Assembly (NCBI GenBank): GCA_000711775.1
Contig: ARYC01000095.1
Span: 1 to 64,000, forward strand
DNA length: 64,000 nt
Direction of reading: 5' to 3'
Origin: Oxytricha trifallax
Taxonomy: Eukaryota; Ciliophora; Spirotrichea; Sporadotrichida; Oxytrichidae
Shown here: positions 36,250 through 48,844 of the stretch, piece by piece
Layout of the letters: each line of letters opens with the position of its first letter
Numbering within the stretch: the first letter of the stretch is position 1
Notes under the pieces: generated by a model
What the model saw: the letters and a program-made list of their open reading frames with translations, nothing else
What the model was told of the DNA's origin: nothing
Database searches by the model: none
Translations under genes and position numbers: made by a program

Positions 36250-38740
36250 AAGGATCGAAAGTTTTTTATCGAATTGTTATATGAAATTGAAACATTAATA
36301 TTAGATTCATATTTTAAGTATATAAAACTGCCATGTATTAGTCATGCTTAAGGATCAAACAAATAAAGTAAAAGCGTAACTTTTACCATATTATTTGATA
36401 AACCACATTGATTAAATAAAAAAATAAAATTAAACTGCTAAAAATGAAGAAGAAAATGTAATTACTTAAACATATTTTTCATTTTTAATTACAAAAATAT
36501 TGAATTAATATATCATCTTAGTTAACGGAAATACTTTTATAAAATTTAAATGCAATTCCAAATAAATCTTTTGATAAAATTTTCGAATGGCTTTATTTCA
36601 ATAAATATCTTTTTTTTGGTTTTTAATCAATATTTAAGATATAGTATTCAATAATTTTCAAGAATAAAATAATGTGAATTAATTTAATGAAACTAAATTA
36701 AAATATAAAGAGAGAATTTAATTTTAATTTGACTATCTGATTTAGGTTCTATTTAAACTTTGCCATGAGATAGTAAACTCTATATTTATTACAGAAAAAT
36801 ATTTATGAATTATGAATAAATCAATTATAGCTAAGTTTATTAGCAATTTAGTATAAAAAAATTCTTTAATTTTTATAATTTTTTATATCTAATAAGAGAC
36901 AGAATATCCAAATATTAGGCATAGCTATTATTAATAATCAAAATATAAAATTTAATTTTTACCAACATTTTTATGAACAGAGAAACTCGAATATTGTTTT
37001 TTAATTTTTTACGTTTGAGCATTAAGCTATATCGCAATAATAAAGAAAGTAATTGGTATAAAATAATCTAATAATTTCTATGATAATACTCGTGATACTT
37101 AATTTTATTTTATGATATTAAAAGTGTTTAATTTAAATAAGCTAAATTATTCATAATGATTATCAATCTTGTAATTTTAGATTTATATTTTCCATTATAT
37201 TCTATATTATTGTCTCAATTTGTTAAAGTACTTTCGATAAAGTACATCATTTATTGATTTTATACATTTAAGAGAAACTTTTTGAGGAATATAAATTATT
37301 TAAAATTTAAAAATATGTAGTTCTATTAGATGAAAGTAAATCTCATCCAATATTAATCAATTACTTGGTGTCAATCTTTATAATTTATATAATTATTTGT
37401 CTAATCATTTATTTCCTTCAGGTAATTTTAATGATTTATTGATATACAGGATTCATATAATTGAAAATGGAAGTTTCAAAAAAAGAATCTCATCATATAC
37501 CTAATTTATAATTTCTATTGTCATTTTTCATTCTAATTAATTTACATAAATGTTTACTTTAACAAAATAGACCTCTAACAAATTTTTTTACTAATTATAT
37601 TATAAGTAAACAGGATCTGTCAGCGACTTCTTTTTACACTTCTATGTGATATTTTTAATTAGATTTATAAAAATTCACTACATATTTATATATTCTTCTT
37701 GAATTGTTTGAGTAAAACTTCATTGTACATGACAGTACGGTTTTTATTATTTTATATCAAGAATATAGCTTTAGAGTGGAAATATCATATTTAAATTATA
37801 CAACAAAATAACTTGTCTAAAACTATTATTTATCGATTAATAACTGAGTTTATAAATAGAATAGAATATAAACTCTATAATTTCACATTTATTAAAAAAG
37901 TGGTGTTTGATTAGAATTTTTAGTTGCATATTTATGAATAATTATAATAATCTTTAAGATACAATAGCATTTTGATTATAATTGCAGTTCTATAGAATGA
38001 TTTATTTATGAGTTTAGTTCATTGTAAAACATGTTAAATTTATTTTTGATAATTATGATTTAAAAAAGTAATTATTATAATATTAAAAGGAGAATTAAAA
38101 TGATTGAAATTATGAAATAAATAAAGCTGATGTGTTGATTATTTCTTTTAATTAATATATTAATATTTGCTTTTCCTAATAATTATTAAGTTTTCTAGTT
38201 AATCTTTGAATTAATAAGTTGGTAGAAAAATACAATTCAATTTTTAAGAAAACTGAAATTCTTGCACAAAAATAATCATAAGCAAAATTGTGAACTTACC
38301 CTTAAATTAGTTAAATTTACTTATTTTAAGCATTTGTAACAAACATAATAAGTTTGCTTTTCATTCTTAAATTTTTCTAGCTCGTTATAGATGAATTCAA
38401 CAAAAAAATATCATTAATTTTTACTGAAAATAATTTGGGAAAATTATTTTATAAAAATTAACAAATAATTTAGAGAGATATACAGTTGCATGAATTAGAG
38501 CAACTCGGATTTTTAAAATTATTTTTGATTACTTTAATAAAAATTTATCTATAAAATTTCTTCTGAAATGTGAATCATAAGTTTAATATATTTATAATTC
38601 GTACCATCCCATTTAAATAAATTATAATAAATCTAATTAATATTAAATTTAGGATGATTTTCATGTATTTACATACATGCAATGAACAAACAGAAAACAT
38701 TTCTCAAAGATATTATGTATAATGTATTTTTTTATTGATT
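36250..38740. other. AT-rich intergenic or germline-limited DNA
   Basis: About 2.5 kb between the conserved 3' flank of gene B and the transposon relic. No stretch shows protein character, GC rise, inverted repeats or tandem repeats. Confidence 0.6.
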
Positions 38741-38744
38741 ACTT

Positions 38745-40904
38745 TGTTTAGGTTCGAATTTTTTTATATCAAAATTCAATCTCCCTTGTTACCTCTCGAA
38801 AAACTACTGTATGAAAACGTCTTCTTGTGGATAAAGCTCTCTGGTGCACTTGATCTCCTTACAATTCAATAAATACGTTCGATAAATGCCTAAACCAGAC
38901 TAATCTAATGTTTACGAATTTATAATTCATATTATAAGATGCGAATTAATGCTTTTTAACACTAGATATCCTTGAAAAAAAGACATAAACTTTTATTAGA
39001 CGGCATAATGCATGTCGTAGAAGAATTTAAATGAAATCAAATGTATTAGGAAGACTTATCATAAAGAAGAAGCATGCATAAAGTTGTCAAAGCTAGAGGT
39101 AAAAATAGAGATTAAATTTGGAGAATAAGATATTCGTACATAAAAAAATAATTTATTTAAACTAATAATATATTGTAAATCACGATGTTGAGAAAGTCGA
39201 TTTGGGTTTGTTATTTAAACACTCTTTGTTCAAATCAATGAATTACATCGAAAATTATTCTAACTTAATATTGATATGTATGATTATAATTTAATTAAAT
39301 CGTATTAGTAACGCGAATTTTTCATTAAAGAGTACATTATTAAAATGATATGCCAGATTTGATTTATAAAAATTTTATTTTATTTTATAAATATTAATTT
39401 AAATATAAGGCTGTGCTTATCCATGCAAAATGCATCTATCACTAAATTATATATATTTGAATAACAATTCAATTTCTAAACAGAAATGCGAGCTTAGAAA
39501 TTTAATGCAAAGTACCAATAAAAATGGTTGAAGCGGAGAAGAGGTAAAAGAAATAAAGATAGAACATGTTTTGGAAGAGTGTTAGAAGAACTTTACTTAT
39601 AAATCTGCTCTCAAACTTCGTATTTTAGAGCAGCATCTTCTTGAACACAAGCTCTATCTTAAGCATGATAAGATAGATGGAAAATATTTCTGCCCTTGCT
39701 ATAATAAGTAATACAATTATTCAAGGGATCTAAAAGATCACCTCGAAAAACATTACGGTAAGAAGTTTGAGGTCATAGATCCTGAGACTGGTGGAGGATT
39801 CCTTCAAAAAAGAAATCTAAAAGACCCTTTAGAATCTCTGGAGCAAAGAGTTAAGAAAGAAAATAAACTTATTAAAGCAGTGAGAAATCTCCAAGCTTCT
39901 GAGATAGTGAAAATCACATTCAAGATACATGCACTCAAAAAATTTAATATAATTGGCCTAATTGATTGTAATAGTAAGTTATCTTATTCTTAAAGATATG
40001 TTCGAGAAAAAGTCATTACTGATTACTCACAAGATTTCTCCATTCAACTACTTTAATTATGAAGAAAAGTTTCATGTGGAGTTTGTCAATGAGCATCAAG
40101 CTCTTACTAAAGCAAGGGATGGACAGAGCAGATTTATAATTAAGCTAGATGCAATTCTCCTTGCTCAAAATCATGTAGCTTTTCGCCACCTTTATACTTG
40201 TTAGCATTAAGAGACTATAATCAAGACTAAAGGTGCCCAAAGTAATTACCACTAATTCTAAAAGATTTCTGCAAAGGGAAAGAGGAGCTGCATACCTTAG
40301 GATACATGCACAGAGATTTATAGCCTGAAAATATTATGCTTAACTTTTCACCACTCAGAGTGGTAATAATAGACTTCAATAGTTCGTAGAGAGTTGAGGC
40401 TTCAGGACTGTACAACGTTCGTGGCACTCCTGGATATTTTCCAGAGAGAGAAGACTAGAAGGATGGAGATATTAGGGGGGATATCTGGGCTCTATTAGCA
40501 ATAATAATAAGTGCAATATGCTAATAAATGACTACTTCAGTTGTAGAAGAGAAAAAGATTCAAAGCAAAGAATCCAGCAGTATCTAGAGCAAAATATTAT
40601 AAAAAGTAAAATGAGAGATATGGCTGAGCAAATTATCCTGAGGCCAAACTCTAGAGCAGAACATACAATCGACTAGATAATTAGTTGGTTAGGAGATATT
40701 AAGTTTAGAAAGTTGGCCCATGATGCAAAGGTATTGATTGAGTGAATATTTAAAATAAAACACCTAAATTCACTCTAATTTACATTACATTAAAACACTA
40801 ATTCCGTCATAAATCCTATTAAAAACCTAATAAAGTATGCTCTAATTGTCTACTTTTATCAATAAAAAACTCAATAAAATTACTGAAAGGGTTTTGAGGT
40901 TTTG
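38745..40904 (+). mobile_element. Decayed TBE-type transposon
   Basis: The right end is GGGTTTTGAGGTTTTG, ending at 40904 and followed by AAT, matching the terminus of the TBE-like element at 27832. Just inside lies CTAATAAAGTATGCTCTAAT, shared with about 11340-11360. The body carries the zinc-finger/kinase ORF typical of the TBE 57-kDa protein. Upstream pieces with protein character (about 38770-38930, containing LLPLEKLLYENVFLWIKLSG, and about 38940-39150) are in shifting frames. No left terminus was found. Confidence 0.7.
39535..40745 (+). pseudogene. Zinc-finger/protein-kinase ORF of a TBE-type element
   Basis: The N-terminal part has a C2H2 finger, FCPCYNKQYNYSRDLKDHLE followed by KHYG, preceded by a possible second degenerate finger (EECQKNFTYKSALKL). 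The C-terminal part is a protein kinase domain: HRDLQPEN (catalytic loop, usual HRDxxxxN), IIDFN where DFG is expected, RGTPGYFPERED (activation segment and APE-like motif), and a C-lobe piece ILRPNSRAEHTIDQI. It ends at TGA 40743-40745, about 160 bp from the transposon end. Reading it requires frame changes near 39960, 40200 and 40525. With DFN in place of DFG it may be a dead kinase as well as a dead gene. The zinc-finger-plus-kinase combination is known from TBE elements. Confidence 0.72.
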
Positions 40905-41555
40905 AATGAACCCAAGATCGTCCGATTTTGCTAACTTTAAATGCGACTATTTTTATGTATATTAATTTAATTTTAATTAATTCCCCAATTTCAAATGTTA
41001 ATCTACAATTATTATACACCCGCAAAAGACATATAAGCAGATAAATCACGCAGTTACTATGCTAAAGTCAAAAAATATAATTAAATTATCAGAATGACTA
41101 ATTACTTTTAATTTTAGAATGCCTTAATTTTGTGATAATTCTCTCTAAAATAATATATTTTATTGAAATAGAATATTTGTAATTTAGGTAGGCTAAAATA
41201 ATAATAATTTTAATATTTTTTGAAATGAAGCATTAGTTTATTAGATTATTGTCATTAGAGTTAAACCTTATAATTTAAATAATTATTTATATATTTTCAA
41301 TATAATATTATAAGGATTTTAATATATTTAAATATTATATATCTCCTAAGCATCTCTTGGTCAAAAGGCTTTTAACAAAGAGAATCAGTATTTTAATAAA
41401 TATTTTTAAAATATCTACTTTCAATGTATTGTTTAAAGCCTTTATATGTGCATTTATCAGTTTAGTAATTTAGATATAATAAAAAAGATTTAAAGATATA
41501 AAATTAAACAAGCAAGTATTTGTGAATATGATATTAATAGATTTAAATATTAATT
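40905..41555. other. AT-rich gap with a MITE-end fragment
   Basis: At about 40960-41012 is a single end resembling the MITE right terminus (TTTTAATTAATTCCCCAATT then a CTACAA end); no matching left end was seen. At about 41340-41400 the minus strand can read FVKSLLTKRCLGDI, which might be a last exon of the acid phosphatase at 41556-43020, but this is weak. The rest is AT-rich without genes. Confidence 0.4.
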
Positions 41556-43020
41556 TTTTGTAATCACAAAAAGGCAATTAAGTAAATAGCTCTTCCTAAT
41601 TTGCAAATATCTTAACAAAGAATAATTCTTCGGAATAAATTTTAATTTATTTGTCAATTTATTCCATATCAAAATGTAACTCTATAATAAATGTAGATGC
41701 GTATTTAGTATACTCATAGTTTTAAGGGAGATTGAAAAATTTTATCATACCAATTAAGTTCAAGTCATGTTCTAAATTAGCATTAAAAATACTAATATCA
41801 ACATTAATTTTCATTTATACATTTAAATTTTGTTGTTCCATAAAAACCTCATACTTTGCCATTTTCTAACAATCATCAGTTGAGGATTTATTATCTTATA
41901 AAAGACATTCAATTTACTTATCAAATTTTTGTATATAGAGCTGCATGACTCTTTGGCTTTAGAGGTCAAGCATCCATTAATCATAAACTCCAAATTAATG
42001 CACACTCACTATCTATTCGATTAAAATCCAATCTAAATAGCTTAAATTCTAAAATTGATTGGTATCTTGAGAGATTTAGTCTCTTAATATTGTCATTTAA
42101 ACTGCTTAATTGTAGGCGAAGTTTTTTAAAAATTAAATAAATATGCAATTAAAATTTAATTCTGGAAACAAATTACTTAATTGTCATTACTCTTATTTAA
42201 CGAAGTTGAATCCAGAATAATCAAATAATCTTTTATCGAATCCAAGAGCTGTAGCAATTTTGTCATAAATCCCAGTTTTACTAAAATGCATTAAATAATT
42301 TCCAATAAATTTATGCTTCTTTCATATTTGCACTAATTTGAATATAAAAATGCGAGTGAATAGGTTTCCAAAGAGTCTATTCACTATTGTAATTTTGCAA
42401 GTATAAATGCATATCTTTCAATAACTTGCATGAAAATATATTAACTTAATCAACAGCAGTTTGAGTGAAAGATTTGACGTACACTTAACCAAAGTATGGC
42501 ATATGCTGATTGTTATTTTAAATTGATTAATCCAATATTTAAAGAGGTGAAGGCATCCTTTCTTATTTGATTGAATTCACTTATCTTGTACTTAACTTTT
42601 AATTTTGATTTCAATTACTCATGAATCCCTATCTAAAGGCTTCTGCACTTTAATGAGTTCGAATTACATCACTTGAAACTATACTAAACTGCTATTCTAT
42701 TATTGATTCATTCAGAAATCCTTATAAATATCGTTTACTCATATTCAATCCTGAAAGATATAATTATCTCATTCCAGACGCTGTTAAAGCCATTCCATTT
42801 GGAAATTAATCGGAGTTAAGTTTTGGGGTTCACTTAAATTTAATGTATAAATAATTTCATATAATTATGGCTTCATTATTTATAATGATGCATATTAATA
42901 GATTGGAGGTGCATATCCATGTCTTTAAAGTTAAATCACATGCACAAGTGTCAAATCTACAAAGTATAATAATTAAATATAGATTGACAAGTAAACAATA
43001 ATTATGTTTCTTGACATCAT
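41556..43020 (-). CDS. Secreted histidine acid phosphatase B, IES-rich
   Basis: Histidine-phosphatase superfamily enzyme, probably hydrolysing phosphomonoesters in lysosomes or outside the cell. The start ATG at 43020 is followed by a hydrophobic signal sequence (NIIIVYLSIYIQLLYFVDL), then LVHVIQLQRHGYAPP with the catalytic RHG. The next MDS (about 42830-42612) has MALTASGMRQLYLSGLN and IVSSDVIRTHQSAEAF, the LTxxGxxQ and RTxxSA family motifs. Then come QHMPYFGQVYVKSFTQ (about 42590-42430), HFSKTGIYDKIATALGF (about 42330-42190), and a last piece (about 41970-41560) with the proton-donor-type EHD in NANLEHDLNLIG and YASTFIIELHFD. At least four interruptions separate these. The C-terminus after FCDYKK is not clearly found. 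Paralog of the gene at 43257-44854. Confidence 0.8.
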
Positions 43021-43256
43021 TTAATTTTGAAAATTATATTTATCAGTTTAAACGGATTAATTTAGTAATAATATTTCCTGTATATTTTATATATTGAGTT
43101 TACGAAGTTGTACATTCTTATAAAATAGAATTTAAATTATAGATTTAATAAACATTTAGCTTAAATTGGATTTTCTAATACTGTCTGTATTTTTTCAAAG
43201 TATATTTCAGTAAAAGTATTCAATGATATTTTATTACGTAAGCTCTCTATATATTC

Positions 43257-44854
43257 TCATTGGAGGTATACTTTATGTCTTCTGAGTCTCTCGGGTTAGA
43301 AAGGTTCATAACATACCATGTCAACGTCAAACTAACCGATCATCAATTTATGCATCATGTCTTCGTGGAATTTGGCGTAGGAGCATTGTTAAGTTATATA
43401 GTCGCAGTAGCTTAGTTCATTAAAAAGTTGTAAATTATTGCATTTATAAAATTTGAAAGTAATTTACATTATTGAGTAATTAATGAAATTCTTGAATTTT
43501 ACCATTAATATCAGAGATATTGAAAATAAATAATTTAAATTACTTTTATTATTATAACTTATACTTTAATAATGAATTTTTTCTCCTAAATTACATATAA
43601 TACTATAATATTTAAGAAAACCTTAATGTGGAAGCACTCATGTGGATTAACGCTACATAAATTCTAGGCAAGCTTTTACTCATCGAGATGGAGCTCTAAG
43701 ATCATGGTAGCCGAGTAACCTGCAAATACCCATTATTATTCTAGATCAAATAAGTTAGCGAATGGTTACATATCTACATCATGATAGAAGCCAGCCCAGT
43801 ATTATTCTCTTTTTCTGCACTCGGTACTGTTTACTCCAAATTTTACAATGCATTGAATTTTTTCTTCAAATTTTTATAAGAAAAAGTAGAATGCTCTCGT
43901 ATTCTTGACGTCAATCATAAACTTATCCCAAATTCCCCATTAATGAGTTAGCCAAACTCTTTCCACTTAATCCCAGTCGCTGTATGTCATGTTCTTGAAT
44001 AGAGTTGAATTTAAGGGCATTTATTCTCTCAATGCTAATAAAGTTGTTGAAGTTGAATAAGCCAATTAAAACCCTAAAACGTCAAAAAGCATGGCATTTT
44101 GTCCTGTCACATTAGCCATCGTCTCATATATACCTGTACGTTTATAATGTTAGAAAACACTCTTCCAAACGTTGTTTTCCGATTGATAATTGTGCAAGAA
44201 TAAATGCATGTTTTTTAAGAGAGGACAACTGAACAAATTAAGTCTATCTTTTATGTTTTATCCGACAGATACTTGATACACTTAACTTGGGGGATTTCCA
44301 GGGATGGTGTCATTTGATAAGTCCAGTTTAGTTTGAATACTTGCATCGATATTTATGGGAGGCAGTCCTCTACCAATTATTCTCAAACTTCTTCTTTGTC
44401 TTTCTTTGAGAATAAGCGATGATTTAGATTTACTAAGGAAAGCCTGCTGGAATGATGCAGAGGATTATTGAGTTCTTGTGGCATCGGAGCAAGCTGGTTG
44501 GAACTAAATCTCTACAAGGTTCTCATCTATAAGGGCTTATGGTCCTTCTAAGTACCTTTTGCGCATTTATAAACCTAGAAGGTGGTGCTAACGCATGCCA
44601 GATGATGTTAGTCCGGATGGACCACTTCCAAATTAATCTTAAAGCAAGTAAGAGCTTCACTAAAATACATTTATCTCGATCATATATCAATAAAACAGAT
44701 TAAAATATCAATTAGTACTAGCAAATAGATTTATGTAAATTGGTGCTGTAATTCCATGCCTTGTTACTTAAAGCACATGAACAATTCTCGATGAAGTCAA
44801 AGATGAGAACAGCAATAGACTAAGCAAGGTCAAATAGTGCAGATTTAAACCCAT
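43257..44854 (-). CDS. Secreted histidine acid phosphatase A
   Basis: Starts at ATG 44854 with a signal peptide (MGLNLHYLTLLSLLLFSSLT), then VHVLQVTRHGITAPIY with the RHG nucleophile motif. MDS2 (44633 to about 43610) is one long piece: SGLTSSGMRQHHLLGLQMRK, SDATRTQQSSASFQQAFL, QVYQVSVGQNIKDRLNLF, FLQKFEEKIQCIVKFGVN and YHDVDMQPFANLFDL (HD proton donor), then GYSATMILELHLDE. MDS3 carries the Cys-rich C-terminus (ELSYCDYITQQCSYAKF) and stops at TGA 43257-43259. Only two IESs interrupt it, against at least four in the tandem paralog next door. The two genes are in the same direction with about 240 bp between the stop of A and the start of B. Confidence 0.87.
43422..43612 (-). other. IES in acid phosphatase A, pointer AAT
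   Basis: On the minus strand, MDS2 ends GTT TTC TTA AAT and MDS3 begins AAT GAA CTA AGC. The AAT pointers lie at plus 43610-43612 and 43419-43421. Removing 191 bp joins ...VFLNELSYC in frame. Confidence 0.7.
44634..44726 (-). other. IES in acid phosphatase A, pointer ATTTG
   Basis: On the minus strand, MDS1 ends ATAAATCTATTTG and MDS2 begins ATTTGGAAGTGGTCC. The copies are at plus 44722-44726 and 44629-44633. Removing 93 bp gives I-N-L-F-G-S-G-P in frame. Confidence 0.8.
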
Positions 44855-45306
44855 ATTTATTTTATAAATATATACTATCAAACAGTACTTTAAAATTTTT
44901 ACTTTTTATACTAAGAAAAATAGAAAATTAATAATTAAGGAAATTTATATGTACCTTCTCTATATTTTATTAATTGTAAAATATCAATATTGTAAATAAA
45001 AAAAGGTAATGAATTTTAAAAAAATCAACAATTGTAACTTCTAAATTGTATTAATAACAAAATTTAATTGAAATAATGGTCACCATAATTAATGAATAAT
45101 ATTGTTTTAGACTTGAAAATCTTTCAATAATATCAATCAAATGCACTATGATGTATATAAATATGGCATAATTTCAATTTGATAAGATATTTAATTAAAA
45201 AAAAAAGATACAAACAAAGTCTGATTTATTTATCATTTTTGATAGAAAGTTATTATACTATATAAATCATATTTATTATTAATTAATAACATTTATCTTA
45301 ACTTAT

Positions 45307-48300
45307 TCAGCAATAATAAATTGGAAGAGCACCTTTTAGGACTCTGCCTTGAATTCTCTAGGCAGGATATTTTTCCCCATCAATACTAAAGAAAGCGCTT
45401 TCATCATACTCATAATTTTAAGGATATATTCTATTGTCTACTTGGTTTCCTTCACTATCGAATGTTAACTCACATGGTGTTTGTACAAATATTTGTAAAT
45501 ATAATATATTTTATTAATGAATATAATATATAATTCCAAAAAAAATGTTTTGAGGAAAGGATCTAATCTCCACTCCGTGCATTTAAGATAATCTATTCCA
45601 AGGCTGTTCTTTAATTCCCCATTATTTTAATTGAAGTAGCTTCCATCATCATGCTGCAGCAACTAATTAGTGAGTTTGAATCTACCCTAATTAGCCTCCT
45701 AAACTACTATATCATTAAAACCATCGTTTATTTTCGCCATTGGAGCTGAATGTATTTTTATGCCTATATAGGGGCTATTCTATATGAAAAAGTAGCTGAA
45801 TTGTTTGTTCTCATAAGACTGTAGAGTTACTTGAGAGATATTGGAATGATTTGAAAGAATTGGTTGAGTTACAGGTGGGAGGAGGCTATTTTAAAGGTGG
45901 CTTGACTCTGTTAAAATCTATGAAATATTCTCAGCATCATTCTGATTATTGTTGAATTTATTTAAGTAATTTTTTATGATTTTCAAAAATTAATAATTAT
46001 TGAATAATAATAATTTTGCAATAGTAATTTTGGAAGAAATATTTATATATCAATTACAATGGTTAAAAGAACAAAATTTAAGTTTTTTTTATTTTATTAT
46101 AAATATATTACATTTAAAGAAATCTACTTGAAATCGAATTTAATAATAATAATTCTTTCTTTAAGTAATAAAAGTAGATAAAGAAATAAATATTTTTAAA
46201 TATTTTTTAAATAAAAATATATTTTATTACCAATTTTTGTATTATAATTTTATAACATTTTTTACTCCTCTTTTAATTTTGCTGCCATTGAAGTATAAGA
46301 ATGTAAGTAAAATATTTTGTATTATTTAAAGAATATTAACTATATAAGCTACCATGATATCTTTTCATAAATAGTATTCTATATATACCCCATACTGTAA
46401 ATCTCGGGGAACCCATCCACCTGATAACTTCACTGTTAATATCGCAGTCTGCTAAGACAGCCCAGAACACGCTTAGAAATGAGTAGTTCAAAATTATACA
46501 AAGATAGGTTTTTGTTAGAATAATTTTAAGTTGTTTATTTTTTATATACAATTAGAACTATGCAAGTTAAAATTTTAGATAAAATATGGGTTCATTAAAT
46601 TGTTTTATCATATTAATTAGTAATAATATAGATTAAAGTTTTGAATGAAAAAAATACTCTTAAAGTGGCTAAGTTAAATGTTGATATAAACATACTTATT
46701 TGAAATTTCTAACTAATATTATTTAATTTATGATAATTAAGTAATAAATACTAATGCTTAGAGCTTTAATTATTAACAATAGTTGGCGATAAATTAATTT
46801 TTTATTTTCCTCTTTTAAATTATGGTAAATTCCGATAATGATAAGACATTATGAATTGACTAAATTTAAATGAGTAAATCTTTTGATTTGGAGAATATTC
46901 AGCATCGATTTCAGTCAAATCAATGGCTCTCCTCCTGCCTCTAGCGATCAAATAAGCCGCACTTTCAACTGTTGTAGCTTCTCCTGCCTCTTCAACCAAT
47001 GATTTAAAGAGTCCATTAGATGTGCCTCCTGGTATAATTCCCAGAGTTAATCCATTTGCAAGAATTTCTTCACAGTGTTTATGTCTGAAAAGAGCGTTCA
47101 CAACTTCATGCAGGAGACCATCACCAGAAACTGTCACTATGCCATCGTATTCGCCTATCTTCAAAGAAGAGACTATCTCGTAGGCATGCATTGCTCTTTA
47201 GGTGTGGATTATATTCATGTCCAAATAAGCTTTGGAAAACTTATAAAAACAGAATATATTATTTATAAATTAAATGAAAGCTATAACATATACTTGATTT
47301 AATATGCAAACTAGGCTTTTTATAAATTTATATTTAATAATTTATAAACAGTTGTTTAAGAAGTATATTTGAAAGATATTTAAAATTTAGAGTTTGTTTT
47401 TCTTAAAAAATGAGAATGCCAAAAGATTCAAAATAAAATTAAATTTTAATTTTGATAAGATTAAATTCCATTTAAAAAAATAGAGAAAGCCGGAATAGTA
47501 TAGTTTGAAGTTAAAATATGATAAAATATTGATGCAAATTATAATTCAATTTAGAAAATGATTAAGAGATTTGGAGCCAAAATTAAAAAAACAGAAATTC
47601 AGCTTTATTTTCCTAATTATACAATAAATATAATTTCCTATCATAGATAGATTTTACCTTTTTAGTAAAACATAAACCATATTCATTTCAAATTATCCGG
47701 TAATTAGCTATTAAAACTGTTTTAAAGAAAAATAGCAGGTAAGTTTTGTACAATTTACAAATAATTTATAATTAAAATAATATATAATTAAACAAAAATG
47801 TTTTTGATTTTTTTAATACATAATTAAAGAGCTTTTTCTAGAATTGGCTAAGCAATGGCCCAATTTTAAGTTGCCATCTTCTACCCTGAAAAAGGATTGA
47901 TCAAAACCAGCAACCTTCTTCTTCTTGGCATTTCTATAATTTAAAATTAGGTCAGAATAAGCATGTAAATTTAAAAGAAACTAATATTTCTTAGTTCCTA
48001 CCATTTAAGACATATTGTACACTAGATAATCTAGACTGTAATCTTGCTGCAAATCCAAAAGCTTTTTACTCCTCATTTAATGTAAAAATAACTTTCTATA
48101 TTTCAATATCAATGTGTTATGCCATAAAAATACAAGAAATAAGAATAGAATAGTAACACAATCAGATTTAACAGAGGCTCATTCACAAAAATGATTATTC
48201 ATGTATAACTTACCTAGAACTATCTCAAAACAACTTGCCTCTTTCTACAAATCATAAAGACCTCGTTTTACTTTACTTTTTTATAAACCTGAAGTACAAC

Positions 48301-48844
48301 TTATTTTTTATTATTTTCATCCACCTATGCGCTTAGAATGTCTTAATAGCTGATTCTCTTGAGAGTAGATTATTCTTTAGCTAAATCGAAATGATCACAG
48401 ATTATTGCAAGCTCAGATTCAAGCAGGTATAAACTCCATTCATTCGACCAGATGTGGTCTGCCTTGCCAAATCTATACTCCACTTCCTTATTGTAATCTG
48501 AACATACTCTTTGATCGTCAAATGTTTATTTCTTTTTGTAGTTCTTGAGGTCTTATAAAAAAGAAAAATGGATTACTTAGTATATAGTAAATTCAAACAT
48601 GAAAATTTATCCATATTAAACTTTTTTAAATTTTACAGATAAAAATAATTAAAACTCTTCATCTCCATCCAAAATAACTTTTATAAATCCTTTACAAATG
48701 GCTATTTCTTTTCTATATTATATTGACTCATCTTCACCTAAACCTTGTTTAAATAAATATATAGTTACTATTAGATGAGATTTCAGGATCATGTGAAAAT
48801 AAATCTTTATTGGGATCGAGTGTTTGATTTTAAGATCTTTCCAT
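45307..48844 (-). CDS. Sphingosine/diacylglycerol-kinase-like lipid kinase
   Basis: Lipid kinase of the DAGK catalytic family, most like sphingosine kinase, which phosphorylates sphingoid bases at membranes. Starts at ATG 48844 (MERSQNQTLDPNKDLFSHDP). An N-terminal accessory region follows (ICKGFIKVILDGDE; a 48552-48214 exon with YRFGKADHIWSNEWSLYLLE; then KVIFTLNEEQKAFGFAARLQ), possibly a lipid-binding module. The catalytic core starts at about 47950 with RRRRLLVLINPFSGQKMA (the NPxSG motif), then THTQRAMHAYE-type sequence, DGIVTVSGDGLLHEVVNALF (GDGxxxE), LTLGIIPGGTSNGLFK, and FWAVLADCDINSEVIRWMG. The C-terminal half has IGIKIHSAPMAKINDGFND and finally FFSIDGEKYPAQRIQGRVLK before the TGA at 45307-45309. 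Both GT-AG introns and pointer-flanked IESs interrupt it. All family motifs are intact, so it is likely functional. Confidence 0.88.
46486..46876 (-). other. IES in lipid kinase gene, 9-bp pointer
   Basis: TACTCATTT (minus strand) ends one MDS and starts the next, at plus 46868-46876 and 46477-46485. Removing 391 bp gives AAA ATT TAC TCA TTT CTA AGC GTG, restoring the YSFLSVFWAVLAD motif in frame. It is the longest and clearest pointer in the window. Confidence 0.87.
47234..47835 (-). other. IES in lipid kinase gene, pointer AAAGCT
   Basis: AAAGCT (minus strand) occurs at plus 47830-47835 and 47228-47233. Removing 602 bp joins ATT CTA GAA AAA GCT TAT TTG GAC in frame between the NPFSG and the GDG pieces of the catalytic domain. 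Confidence 0.85.
48096..48213 (-). other. Spliceosomal intron, 118 nt, in lipid kinase gene
   Basis: On the minus strand the exon ends TTCTAG, followed by GTAAGTTATAC; the intron ends ATATAG before AAAGTTATTTTTACA. Splicing gives F-Q-K-V-I-F-T-L in frame and matches the paralogous K-I-V-F-S-F exon. Canonical GTAAGT and AG, with no pointer repeat, argue for an intron rather than an IES. Confidence 0.75.

Noticed and set aside
43609-44005. Long plus-strand frame with protein-like character (starting NLNVEALMWINATQIL) and similar plus frames over 44250-44650
   Set aside because: The minus strand encodes acid phosphatase here with RHG, RTxxSA and HD motifs and a signal peptide; the plus frames are shadows that stay open because only TGA is a stop.
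47840-47950. Minus frame reading NAKKKKVAGFDQSFFRVEDG
   Set aside because: The neighbouring frame gives RRRRLLVLINPFSG, the conserved lipid-kinase start, and joins in frame at the AAAGCT pointer; the first reading is a shadow.
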